From Candidatus Gallionella acididurans (GTDB taxonomy: Bacteria > Pseudomonadota > Gammaproteobacteria > Burkholderiales > Gallionellaceae), in assembly GCA_001577345.1 (NCBI GenBank), contig LSLI01000012.1, forward strand, positions 1-52,453: 52,453 bases of DNA, written 5' to 3'. The notes under the pieces were generated by a model. It worked only from the letters and a program-made list of their open reading frames with translations, was not told the origin of the DNA and did no database searches. This document shows positions 9,826 to 17,896 of the stretch, one piece after another. The position numbers and the translations under genes were made by a program. The stretch's first letter is position 1. Each line of letters opens with the position of its first letter.

Positions 9826-10394
9826 TACAACCCCAGCATCTTTTGTTTCAGGTCCGGTTGGGCGGGTTTGTCGCCCAGCCATATCTTGAACAGCGCGCGA
9901 TTGAACACCTCACCGGGAATATTACCTTTCAGTGCCCCGTTCACGATGAACCGTGTGCCGCGCTCAGGGAGATAATCCAGTGCCACCACATCGCCCTCCC
10001 TGACTTCTCCCACAGCATGAAAGATCGCCGTCAGTTCCCTGAGCTGCGGCTCCAATGCCTGCATCTCGGCGGGAGTATGGTTCGCGGTCATCGCCTCGCT
10101 GAACGCATTCAGCATTTCATCGTAGCTCAATTCGCGCAGAATATGCAATTCGATTCTCTTCTCGCCGGGTTGATCCAGCGCAACCTCCGCCACATGGGTC
10201 TTTTCGCCCAGATAAAGCGCCGCGACATACACCCTGAAGAAAAATTTGGTGCGCAAACCCGCGCCGTTCAGCACCAGATCGCGGCTGCCGAGATGGATGC
10301 TGTCCGCCAGCTTCACGCCGGACACTTCCATAGCACCGGCGTTCCAGCTCAGCAGCACACAGCAGACCAGCAACAATATTTTTTTCATTTTCAT
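9825..10394 (-). CDS. Chalcone-isomerase-like secreted protein
   Basis: 189 residues with a Sec signal peptide (MKMKKILLLVCCVLLSWNAGA, cleavage near residue 21). The mature part matches the chalcone-isomerase-like fold found in many proteobacterial periplasmic proteins: EVSGVKLADSIHLGSRDLVLNG, KFFFRVYVAALYLGEK, then a basic RIELHILRELSYDEM region and GEVFNRALFKIWLGDKP at the end. Bacterial members of this group generally lack demonstrated isomerase activity and probably bind lipids or other ligands. The stop codon overlaps the GTG of the ATP-grasp gene. A short in-frame ATG at 10388 is an alternative start. Confidence 0.8.
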   Translation of the reverse strand: MKMKKILLLVCCVLLSWNAGAMEVSGVKLADSIHLGSRDLVLNGAGLRTKFFFRVYVAALYLGEKTHVAEVALDQPGEKRIELHILRELSYDEMLNAFSEAMTANHTPAEMQALEPQLRELTAIFHAVGEVREGDVVALDYLPERGTRFIVNGALKGNIPGEVFNRALFKIWLGDKPAQPDLKQKMLGL

Positions 10395-10494
10395 TATTAT
10401 CAGCTCAAAAGAGTCATGAGAATTTTACCCCAATCCTGTCCTTCCCCTGAAAAGAGGAAGTGGCTTGTTGATCAAAGTACTCCTTCCCCTTTGG

Positions 10495-10590
10495 ATAACC
10501 AGCGACTTGCCTGGCGTCGTTTGCCAGCATAGTCGAATGGCTATAACCAATGACTTGCCCAGCGTCTTTTGCTGGGTTAGTCAGATGGCT
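10495..10590. repeat. Tandem pair of 48-bp repeats with covarying hairpins
   Basis: Unit 1 (10495-10542) and unit 2 (10543-10590) both start ATAACCA and end ATGGCT. Each has a hairpin with a 7-base loop: CTGGC 10511-10515 with GCCAG 10523-10527, and CCCAGC 10558-10563 with GCTGGG 10571-10576. Two stem positions differ between copies, and both partners change so that pairing is kept. The region lies between the thiolase stop and the chalcone-isomerase-like gene. Confidence 0.75.
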
Positions 10591-10652
10591 AGTAGTCCTA
10601 TCAGTAGTTTCACCAGGGTGATGGCCAGGGTGAGGGTAGAAACCCAAATCGC

Positions 10653-11852
10653 CTACAGTGCTTCAAATATCCCCGCCGCCCCCATGCCGGTTCCAATGCA
10701 CATCGTCACCATGCCGTATTTCAGCTTGCGCCGGCGCAGGCCGTGCAGCAGCGTCGCGGTGCGGATCGCGCCGGTCGCGCCCAGCGGATGGCCGAGCGCG
10801 ATCGCGCCGCCCAACGGATTGACGATCTTCGGGTCGAGGCCGACATCGTGGATCACCGCCAGCGACTGCGCGGCGAATGCCTCGTTGAGTTCGATCCAGC
10901 CGATGTCGTCGAGCTTCAGCCCGACCTGTTTTAGCACGCGCGGGATCGCTTCCTTGGGGCCTATGCCCATGATCTCCGGCGGCACGCCGGCCACCGTGTA
11001 ACCGACGAAGCGGCCTATCGGCGTCAGGTTGTAGCGTTTCAGCGCGGCCTCGCTGCATAGCAATACCGCGCCTGCGCCGTCGGACATCTGCGAGCTGTTG
11101 CCTGCCGTCACCGAACCTTTCAGCGCGAACACCGTTTTCAATTTCGCCAGCGCCTCGAGCGAGGTATCGGCGCGCGGCCCCTCGTCCTGTGCTGCATCGC
11201 GCCTGGCAACGCGCACCCCACGACTCGCCAGGTCGGGTGTGTGTTCGACTATCCCGTACGGTGTGATCTCGTCTTTGAACTCGCCATTGTTGATCGCGGC
11301 GATGGCGCGTTCGTGGCTCTGCAGCGCGAACGCGTCCTGCGCCTCGCGTGACACCTTCCAGCGTTCCGCAACCTTTTCGGCGGTAATGCCCATGCCGAAT
11401 GCGATGCCTAGATTCTCGTCGTGCGCGAATATCTCCGGGTTGAACGCGACCTTGTTGCCCATCATCGGCACCATGCTCATGCTCTCGGTGCCCGCCGCGA
11501 TCATCACGTCCGCTTCACCCAGACGGATGCGGTCCGCCGCCATCGCCACCGCCTGCAGGCCGGATGAGCAGAACCGATTCACCGTCACGCCCGGCACGCC
11601 CACCGGCAGCCCCGCCAGCAGCAAACCGATGCGCGCCACGTTCATGCCCTGCTCCGCCTCCGGCATCGCGCAACCGACGATCACGTCGGCGATCTGGGAC
11701 GGGTCGAGCGACGGCGCCTGTGCCAGCACGCTCCTCAGCACATGCGCCAGCAAGTCGTCCGGGCGGGTGTTGCGGAACATCCCGCGCGGCGCCTTGCCGA
11801 CCGGCGTGCGGGTGGCAGCGACGATGTAGGCTTCCTGTATTTGTTTACTCAT
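10653..11852 (-). CDS. fadA: Acetyl-CoA acyltransferase (3-ketoacyl-CoA thiolase)
   Basis: 399 residues, a complete thiolase that cleaves 3-ketoacyl-CoA with CoA to give acetyl-CoA and a shortened acyl-CoA, the last beta-oxidation step. The nucleophilic cysteine lies in VNRFCSSGLQA (Cys95). The active-site His is in ALGHPLGATGA and the second Cys in VTMCIGTGMG near the C-terminus. The start ATG follows GGAG with six bases between. It partners with the dehydrogenase/hydratase fusion upstream (14.1-16.6 kb), but a transposase, a GFA gene and a hypothetical gene now lie between them. The choice of fadA over fadI is by function only. Confidence 0.92.
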   Translation of the reverse strand: MSKQIQEAYIVAATRTPVGKAPRGMFRNTRPDDLLAHVLRSVLAQAPSLDPSQIADVIVGCAMPEAEQGMNVARIGLLLAGLPVGVPGVTVNRFCSSGLQAVAMAADRIRLGEADVMIAAGTESMSMVPMMGNKVAFNPEIFAHDENLGIAFGMGITAEKVAERWKVSREAQDAFALQSHERAIAAINNGEFKDEITPYGIVEHTPDLASRGVRVARRDAAQDEGPRADTSLEALAKLKTVFALKGSVTAGNSSQMSDGAGAVLLCSEAALKRYNLTPIGRFVGYTVAGVPPEIMGIGPKEAIPRVLKQVGLKLDDIGWIELNEAFAAQSLAVIHDVGLDPKIVNPLGGAIALGHPLGATGAIRTATLLHGLRRRKLKYGMVTMCIGTGMGAAGIFEAL

Positions 11853-11883
11853 GCCGATCTCCTAATTGGTAACAACCCCATAG

Positions 11884-11909
11884 GTCGGGTTAGTGTAGCG
11901 TAACCCGAC
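11884..11909. repeat. REP palindrome, downstream side of the RAYT gene
   Basis: GTCGGGTTA (11884-11892) and TAACCCGAC (11901-11909) form a 9-bp inverted repeat around an eight-base centre. The whole 26-base unit differs by one base from the copy at 12520-12545 on the other side of the transposase gene. Confidence 0.85.
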
Positions 11910-11916
11910 GACCATC

Positions 11917-12453
11917 TCATTCATGCCCAACATCCTCAAACTCCATCTGCCCTTGTCCCCAGCCTGCGTCATAGATTCCGGCCTCGACATATCGCCTAAA
12001 ACTGGAATACGGCCACTCCAGCGGCGATGCGACATACCCATGCTTCACCGGATTGTAATGGATGTATTCCACATGGCGCTCAAAATCCCTTTCGTCCCGC
12101 AGCATGTGCTCCCAGTAACGATGCTGCCATAACGCCTGCTCCGTCCTTCTCACTTGGACGCCGCTTGGTGCGGGACGCAGCGCTGGGTCGCAATGTTTGG
12201 TGAACCAAGTTTTGATCAGTCGCCACCGCGTGGCGAAATCCGCATCACCCGGTGGCAATGTCCAGATGCAATGCAGGTGCTCGGGCAAAACCACAATTGC
12301 ATCCACCTCAAACGGATGCGTAGATCGCACCGTCCGGAACGCCTCCCGCAAAACCTCTACCGTATCCGCCGATATAAACAAGCTCCGCCGTTTCTCCGTC
12401 ACCAATGTGAAAAAGAACGAGCCACCCGGAACAAAAGCCCGACGGTATCTCAT
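11917..12453 (-). CDS. REP-associated tyrosine transposase (RAYT, Y1 family)
   Basis: 178 residues of the TnpA_REP group, single-domain HUH nucleases that nick and rejoin REP hairpins. The metal-binding HUH pair is in LPEHLHCIW (His59 and His61), and the catalytic tyrosine lies in VEYIHYNPVKHG near residues 128-139. The N-terminal RYRRAFVPGGSFFFTLVT and the C-terminal SPLEWPYSSFRRYVEAG are typical of the group. REP palindromes with a GTCGGGTTA arm flank both ends, the classic RAYT arrangement. The gene interrupts the fatty-acid cluster between the thiolase and the GFA gene. All catalytic residues are present, so it may be active. Confidence 0.92.
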   Translation of the reverse strand: MRYRRAFVPGGSFFFTLVTEKRRSLFISADTVEVLREAFRTVRSTHPFEVDAIVVLPEHLHCIWTLPPGDADFATRWRLIKTWFTKHCDPALRPAPSGVQVRRTEQALWQHRYWEHMLRDERDFERHVEYIHYNPVKHGYVASPLEWPYSSFRRYVEAGIYDAGWGQGQMEFEDVGHE

Positions 12454-12519
12454 TGCATGACCTTACCTCTACTAACACCTGTAACCTGACAACTCTCGAA
12501 TATCCTTGTATCACCGTAA

Positions 12520-12588
12520 GTCGGGTTAGCGTAGCGTAACCCGACAATTTGCTGTCGGGTTACGGCACAAAAACGCGCCTAACCCGAC
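12520..12588. repeat. REP doublet, upstream side of the RAYT gene
   Basis: The first palindrome (12520-12545) is GTCGGGTTA-8-TAACCCGAC. The second has arms at 12554-12562 and 12580-12588 around a 17-base centre. Together they form a BIME-like pair ending 3 bases before the stop of the GFA gene. Confidence 0.8.
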
Positions 12589-12591
12589 CTA

Positions 12592-12948
12592 CTAAAGCAG
12601 ATTCCTGCCATCGAACACCGTCGCCTCTAGCGCGAAGGTATCCACACCCTCCACGCAGCCGAGGTTCACGATGTATTGCCCAGGCCTGCGAGTCGTTTCG
12701 CTCAAGGTGTGGATGCCGCAGTGCTTGCAGAAATAGTGCTTCGTCTGCTTCTTGCCAAACTGGTAAAAATTCAGCGCATCTTCCTGCGCGACAATCTTGA
12801 ACTTATCTCCCGGCACCAGACTCACCATGACACCGCGCTTGGCACAGAACGAGCAGTTGCAGCGTATCCCTTTGGTGATCGGTTCGGCCTCGAACGAGAA
12901 GTGGATCGCGCCGCAGTGGCAGCTGCCGTTGTATTGCTGCATGGTCAT
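12592..12948 (-). CDS. GFA family zinc-binding protein
   Basis: 118 residues of the GFA family (named after a glutathione-dependent formaldehyde-activating enzyme; most members have no proven activity). The zinc-binding cysteines are in GSCHCGAIHFSF, RCNCSFCAKRG and HYFCKHCGIHT, followed by a normal C-terminal beta structure. Two ATGs two codons apart lie at the start (MTM). It sits between the RAYT and the AT-richer zinc-ribbon gene and may have arrived with them. The name does not imply formaldehyde metabolism. Confidence 0.85.
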   Translation of the reverse strand: MTMQQYNGSCHCGAIHFSFEAEPITKGIRCNCSFCAKRGVMVSLVPGDKFKIVAQEDALNFYQFGKKQTKHYFCKHCGIHTLSETTRRPGQYIVNLGCVEGVDTFALEATVFDGRNLL

Positions 12949-12968
12949 TTTCTAATCTCTCACAATCA

Positions 12969-13925
12969 TTAATCATTAAGCTTGGCAACTTCAGGAAGCG
13001 TAGCGCGAATAGTTGCTTTCAATCTATCAACTGCATCCTCAAGCTTTTCTGGCTCCCATACAACCGTGAGATGGTGGTTTGTATCGAAATGAGTACCCTT
13101 AGTTTTATCTTCGAACACATCCTTACGGCATGTATAAATGACAGGCTTTCCGAGACCCTCAGCAAATCCTGCCTCCCAATAAGCACCCCTGTTCTCATGG
13201 GTGAGGTCAGCAACCAAAAACCTACACTGCCGAATCTCAACACGCAAGCGATCATCAATGAGGCCAGCAGGCTGACCTTCATCTAAACGTTTCAACTCAA
13301 AGCCAGTAGCAGCCACACCAGCCTTGAAATAATCTTTATAAATCTGATCCAGCTCCATATCTCCAAACGGCATTGCCATAAACGCAATCCGACTGGTAGA
13401 TTTCCCACGTTGCAAATTTTCAAACAATTGCCAACCGGCAAGAGTTAATTGCAACGAATGAATTCGCCAGTAACCATGCGCTACTTCAGAGCTCATCCCT
13501 TTCAGCAATCCAGCTTGAATTGCTTGATCTACCAAGAAACCTAGATTTATGTAATCAATCAATCCTACAGCTGCAATTGCATCTTGATCCGGATCAATTG
13601 TCGTGCCCATATTTGGCTGAGTTTCGCCAAGCCAAAGTATGAGATTCTCAAGCTGCTCTTGTGGTTTTGGCAGTTCGGTATTGTCTAAGATGTTTTGCAA
13701 TAATTCGTCATTAACTAGCACCCATTGCTCTCGCTTGGTCATCCTATAAAGAGCGTGACTCAATCTCGCACTTCCTTCAGATGCCTTTTCAAGTTGACCA
13801 GCAATAGTTGCCTGAGCAGTACCACTCAAAGAATAAGGACCGCAACGAGGGCATTCAATAAAATGACGTTCTCCTTGGGATTCAAATTTCTTAAGTTCCG
13901 AATTACATATAGGGCACTTAGCCAT
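12969..13925 (-). CDS. Zinc-ribbon protein with a nucleoside-deoxyribosyltransferase/TIR-like C-terminal domain
   Basis: 318 residues from ATG 13925, preceded by AGGAG with ideal spacing; a GTG at 13940 is less likely. The N-terminus is a zinc ribbon (KCPICNSEL and ECPRCGPYSLSG). A middle region of about 120 residues is unrecognised. The C-terminal 135 residues begin RIAFMAMPFGDMELDQIY and continue with IDDRLRVEIRQCRFLVADLT, NRGAYWEAGFAEGLGKPVIY and GTHFDTNHH. This resembles the nucleoside 2-deoxyribosyltransferase-like/TIR-like Rossmann group, in which the Glu of the WEAG motif would be catalytic. Such domains often degrade or sense nucleotides in conflict systems, but function here is inference. 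The gene and its flanks look clearly AT-richer than the neighbours, suggesting acquisition. Confidence 0.6.
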   Translation of the reverse strand: MAKCPICNSELKKFESQGERHFIECPRCGPYSLSGTAQATIAGQLEKASEGSARLSHALYRMTKREQWVLVNDELLQNILDNTELPKPQEQLENLILWLGETQPNMGTTIDPDQDAIAAVGLIDYINLGFLVDQAIQAGLLKGMSSEVAHGYWRIHSLQLTLAGWQLFENLQRGKSTSRIAFMAMPFGDMELDQIYKDYFKAGVAATGFELKRLDEGQPAGLIDDRLRVEIRQCRFLVADLTHENRGAYWEAGFAEGLGKPVIYTCRKDVFEDKTKGTHFDTNHHLTVVWEPEKLEDAVDRLKATIRATLPEVAKLND

Positions 13926-13940
13926 CACTTCTCCTGACAC

Positions 13941-14111
13941 TAAATATATGGCATCTCATTCTTCAGCACGCGCAATGGCAGCGCATTGAAAAACGTCGCG
14001 AGCGATGGCAGAACAAGGCGTGAGATGGCGAAAAAGCGGAGTTTACAAATAAGTAAATGAGCATTTTTAGCCATTAAGCAACACAGTTATGTCGAGCGCA
14101 GCAGTTTTTCA
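13941..14111. other. AT-rich spacer upstream of the zinc-ribbon gene
   Basis: About 170 bases without a gene between the stop of the dehydrogenase/hydratase fusion and the zinc-ribbon gene. It contains an AT-rich stretch (AAATAAGTAAATGAGCATTT at 14046-14065). No clear promoter could be assigned. Confidence 0.4.
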
Positions 14112-16595
14112 TCAATTCCGCAACGGCTTCCCGTTCTTCAGCATGTACTCCACCCGCGCCCTGGTCTTGTCCGTCGCCAGCAATTCCATGAAGTTCTTGC
14201 GCTCCAGGTCGAGCAGCCATTGTTCGTCGACCATACTGCCCGCTTCAACGTCGCCGCCGCACATCGTTTCGGCGATGCGGCAGCCGATGTCGTAGTCGTG
14301 CTCGGAGATAAAGCCGCCTTCCAACATGTTGACCATCGCGGCCTTCAGCGTCGCGATGCCGGGGCGTCCGGCCACGGGTATCTGGCGCGGCTGCAACGGC
14401 GGACGGTAGGCAGTGGCGGTGAGGGCTCTCGCTTCCTCTTTCGCGACGTGCAGCAGCTCGTACTGGTTGAGCACGATGCGATCCGATTGTTTCAGGTAAC
14501 CCATCTCGCGCGCCATTTCGGCGCTCTTGGCGACTTCGCCCATCGCGATCTGCTGGAAGTAGCGCTTCAGGTGCGGGAAGATGTCTCCGCCTCTTGCCTC
14601 ATGCGCCGCGCGCGAGGCCATCTCCTTGCAGCCGCCGCCGGCGGGCAATACGCCGACACCGACTTCGACCAGACCGATGTAGGTTTCCAGTGATGCAACA
14701 ATACGCGTGCAGTGAATTGAAAATTCGCAGCCGCCGCCCAGTGCCAGGCCGTAAACCGCCGCTATCGTCGGCACCTGCGCGTATCTCAAACGCTGCGACA
14801 CTTGCTGAAATTTGGCGACCACGTCTTCGACGCGCGGCACGTTACCCGCTGCGGCGTTGACGATCTCGCCCAGCCCGCCTCCGCCGGCGATCGTGTATTT
14901 CACGCGGTTCGCCGCGCCCTTGAATTTGTCGAGCAAGCCGGCAGGCGCGGCTGCGGATTCCTGCACGCCCTGCATCAGTTGCAGCAGATGCGCACCGGCT
15001 GAGAACGGCGCCTCGGTCTGCCAGATGATCAGCGCCTTGAAATGCGCCTCGGCCTCGGCGATACCGCGCAACATGCCGTCCAGCACGTCGTTGCTGATCG
15101 CGTGCATCTTGGACTTGAAGCTCATTATCGCGATGTCGTCGCCGCTGTGCCACATGCGGATGTCATCGGTCTCGAACACGGTTTCGCCGTATTGCACCGG
15201 TTCGCCGAGCAGGCGGTCTGGAAACAGCTGGCGTCGATAGACGGGAAGCGCGGAGCGTGGCTGGTAGCTGTTGTCGGCGGGCGCATAGGAGCCCTGCGCA
15301 GTATGCACGCCGGTGCGAGCCGGATCGGTGGCCCAGGCCGGCAGCGGGACATCGGACATCGCCTTGTCCGCGGCAATGTCGGCGGAGATCCAGCCCGCCA
15401 CCTGCTGCCAGCCTGCCGCCTGCCATATCTCGAACGGGCCGGTATCCCAGCCGAAGCCCCAGCGCACCGCAAGGTCTAGGTCGCGCGCGTTGCCGGCGAT
15501 GTTCTCGAGCTGTAGCGCGCAGTAGTGGAACACGTCGCGGAATGTCGCCCACAGGAATTTCGCCTGCGGGTGCTGGCTGGCGCGCAGTGCGGCGAGCTTC
15601 TTCGCCCAGTCGCGCTCGCGCAATATCTCCTTCACGGCGTAATCCGCCTCGCCGTCGGACAGCCGGTATTCCTCGGTGTGCAGGTCCAGCACGCGGATCT
15701 CTTTGCCGATCTTCTGGTAGATACCCTTTTTGGTCTTCTGCCCGAGCGCGCCCTGATCCACCAGCCGGTTCATCCAGTCCGGCAACTCGAAATGCCTGTG
15801 CCACGAATCGTCGGTCAGGTTCTCGCGCATCGTGTTGACCACATGAGCGAACACATCCAGGCCGACCACGTCCAGCGTGCGGAATGTCGCGCTCTTGGGA
15901 CGGCCAAGATAGCGGCCGGTCAGCGCATCGACGACCTCGAAGCCGAGGTTGAACGCGCGCGCGTGGTGCATGGTGGCGAGCAAGGAGAACGAGCCGATGC
16001 GGTTGGCGATAAAGTTGGGCGTGTCCTTGGCTCGCACGACGCCCTTGCCCAGCGTGGAGACGAGGAACTCCTCGAGCTGATCGAGCAGCGACGCCTCGGT
16101 GCCGGTGCACGGAATCAGCTCGACCAGGTGCATGTAGCGCGGCGGATTGAAAAAATGGATGCCGCAGAAGCGGTGGCGCAGGTTTTCCGGGAACGCTGCC
16201 GCGAGCTTGTTGATCGACAGGCCCGAAGTATTGGTCGCGAAGATGGTCTGCTCGCCAAGATAGGGCGCGACCTTGTGATACAGGTCGGATTTCCAGTCGA
16301 TGCGCTCGGCGATCGCCTCGATCACCAGGTCGCACTCGCGCAGTTTTTCCAGGTGCTGCTCGTAGTTGGCGGGCTGGATGAAAGTGAGCCTGGCCGGGCT
16401 GGCGGCGGGCGCAGGCTCGAGCTTCCTCAGGCCGTCCAGCGCCTTGTTCACATTGCCGTTCTTGTCGCCTTCCTTGGCAGGCAGCTCGAACAGCAGCGTC
16501 TCGACATTGGCGTTGACCAGATGTGCCGCGATTTGCGCGCCCATCACGCCCGCGCCCAGCACGGCGACTTTGCGGATCACAAAATTTTCACTCAT
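14112..16595 (-). CDS. 3-hydroxyacyl-CoA dehydrogenase/enoyl-CoA hydratase fusion (FadN-like order)
   Basis: 827 residues joining two beta-oxidation steps. The N-terminal half is an NAD-dependent 3-hydroxyacyl-CoA dehydrogenase: VAVLGAGVMGAQIAAHLV (residues 9-26), the catalytic His in GIHFFNPPRYMHLVELI, then KGVVRAKDTPNFIANRIG. The C-terminal third is a crotonase domain with ALGGGCEFSIHCTRIVAS and GLVEVGVGVLPAGGGCKE, which carry the oxyanion glycines and a catalytic Glu. This order (dehydrogenase first) is opposite to E. coli FadB/FadJ and matches the FadN type. It is followed by the inserted genes and then the thiolase, and preceded by fadL, all on the minus strand. Confidence 0.92.
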   Translation of the reverse strand: MSENFVIRKVAVLGAGVMGAQIAAHLVNANVETLLFELPAKEGDKNGNVNKALDGLRKLEPAPAASPARLTFIQPANYEQHLEKLRECDLVIEAIAERIDWKSDLYHKVAPYLGEQTIFATNTSGLSINKLAAAFPENLRHRFCGIHFFNPPRYMHLVELIPCTGTEASLLDQLEEFLVSTLGKGVVRAKDTPNFIANRIGSFSLLATMHHARAFNLGFEVVDALTGRYLGRPKSATFRTLDVVGLDVFAHVVNTMRENLTDDSWHRHFELPDWMNRLVDQGALGQKTKKGIYQKIGKEIRVLDLHTEEYRLSDGEADYAVKEILRERDWAKKLAALRASQHPQAKFLWATFRDVFHYCALQLENIAGNARDLDLAVRWGFGWDTGPFEIWQAAGWQQVAGWISADIAADKAMSDVPLPAWATDPARTGVHTAQGSYAPADNSYQPRSALPVYRRQLFPDRLLGEPVQYGETVFETDDIRMWHSGDDIAIMSFKSKMHAISNDVLDGMLRGIAEAEAHFKALIIWQTEAPFSAGAHLLQLMQGVQESAAAPAGLLDKFKGAANRVKYTIAGGGGLGEIVNAAAGNVPRVEDVVAKFQQVSQRLRYAQVPTIAAVYGLALGGGCEFSIHCTRIVASLETYIGLVEVGVGVLPAGGGCKEMASRAAHEARGGDIFPHLKRYFQQIAMGEVAKSAEMAREMGYLKQSDRIVLNQYELLHVAKEEARALTATAYRPPLQPRQIPVAGRPGIATLKAAMVNMLEGGFISEHDYDIGCRIAETMCGGDVEAGSMVDEQWLLDLERKNFMELLATDKTRARVEYMLKNGKPLRN

Positions 16596-16654
16596 TACGT
16601 TCCTCCGAAAACAAAAAAGGGGAAAACAGGAAACCCTCCCTGTGCGGCTATTTC

Positions 16655-17857
16655 CTAAAAGCTATAGGTGTATTGCGCGCTGAGAATATCCACACTGCTA
16701 CTGTAAGTTCCGACCAGGGCGGGGGCGGGCGTGGGCTGATTGATTGTGGAGTCGCTTATGAACAAATGAGCATAGCCAACATCGATCGCGCTGGCTGCCG
16801 ATGGTTTGTACTGGCCGCCAAACGCCAGCCAGGTGCGGTTGTTATCCGGAATGCGCGCGGTGCGAAACGCATCCGGAACAGGCGACTGATCATAGGCCAA
16901 ACCGGCGCGAGCCAGCCATTGTTTGTTGTAATGATGGGTTGCGCCAAGCGATACCCGCAGAGTGTCTCTCCAGTTTTCAGGGGTGTTTGATATTGTCGCT
17001 CCTGTGCCATCGGAAACTTTCACCTGCTTGAATGTGCTCCAACCGGTCAGGGTGACATCAGCCATGACGTCCCATTTATCGTTGTATTGATGGAAGCCAC
17101 TGAATGACCAGGTGTCGGGCAACTTTATATCCAGCATCGCCGATCCGTTTGCAGCAGGCAGCGATGTGGCCACCGTGCCGTTCAATGTATAACTGATCGC
17201 CGAGCGGTAAGCCATACCGATGCGCGTGCTGGAATCCACGTTATACAGCACACCAAAGTTGTAACCCCAGGCATTATCGGTCCCTTTTATGACCGCAGTC
17301 CCGAGCGCTCCCCCGGAATACTGGGACAGCTCGCCGCTGATGTGCTGGTAATCCAGTCCTGCGCCAAGACTCAGCGCGTCATTCACCTGGTAAGAGAGCG
17401 AGGGATTTATGTTCACGGTTTCAATCTTCGATTTGATCGCCTGCTGCTTACCCGCCCAGTTCGGGTCATATTGGGTCTGAAGCCCGAATGGCGAATTGAG
17501 GCCCAATCCGAATTTCAGGTCGGGTTTCATTTCCATCACAAAATAGCCATTCGGAACGACTGACAAACCACCCGCATCGCCTCCACTGGGAACTCCCGCA
17601 GAGGAAGTAAATTTGGCCGAGGGCTTGATCCCGTGCACAGCAATCGCAATTTGCTTGCCGCTCAATCGCGACATGCCCGCCGGATTGAAGAACACGGTCG
17701 AGGCATCCTCGGCGCTTGCCGCGCCCCCCGCAAAGGCATTGCCCAGCCCACTGGCGCTTTGTTCGATCAATGCAAATCCGGATGCCGCTGCGCTTCCGGA
17801 CATCACCAGCATCGCGCCGGCCGCCGACCAACTTACCATCGTTTGTTTGAACATCAT
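16655..17857 (-). CDS. fadL: Long-chain fatty acid outer membrane transporter, FadL family
   Basis: 400 residues from ATG 17857, preceded by GGGAGA with good spacing. A signal peptide covers about residues 1-25 (VSWSAAGAMLVMSGSAAAS). The mature N-terminus GFALIEQSASGLGNAFAGGAASAEDAS and FFNPAGM (NPA motif) form the hatch domain, and the rest alternates polar and hydrophobic residues like a 14-strand barrel, ending in the outer-membrane signal SAQYTYSF. It should bring hydrophobic acids or hydrocarbons through the outer membrane for the FadD/FadE enzymes encoded nearby. The gap to the next gene on each side is about 40-60 bases, consistent with an operon. Confidence 0.92.
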   Translation of the reverse strand: MMFKQTMVSWSAAGAMLVMSGSAAASGFALIEQSASGLGNAFAGGAASAEDASTVFFNPAGMSRLSGKQIAIAVHGIKPSAKFTSSAGVPSGGDAGGLSVVPNGYFVMEMKPDLKFGLGLNSPFGLQTQYDPNWAGKQQAIKSKIETVNINPSLSYQVNDALSLGAGLDYQHISGELSQYSGGALGTAVIKGTDNAWGYNFGVLYNVDSSTRIGMAYRSAISYTLNGTVATSLPAANGSAMLDIKLPDTWSFSGFHQYNDKWDVMADVTLTGWSTFKQVKVSDGTGATISNTPENWRDTLRVSLGATHHYNKQWLARAGLAYDQSPVPDAFRTARIPDNNRTWLAFGGQYKPSAASAIDVGYAHLFISDSTINQPTPAPALVGTYSSSVDILSAQYTYSF

Positions 17858-17896
17858 GATCTTGTCTCCCAATTTATATAAGAAGGACTAAACGTA

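Noticed and set aside
10495..10590. CRISPR-like array
   Set aside because: Only two adjoining 48-base units exist, with no spacers between them and no cas genes nearby.
10414..10647. 77-residue open frame on the minus strand across the 48-bp repeats
   Set aside because: It begins at a TTG with no ribosome site, consists largely of the translated repeat unit and resembles no family. The repeat is better read as structured non-coding DNA.
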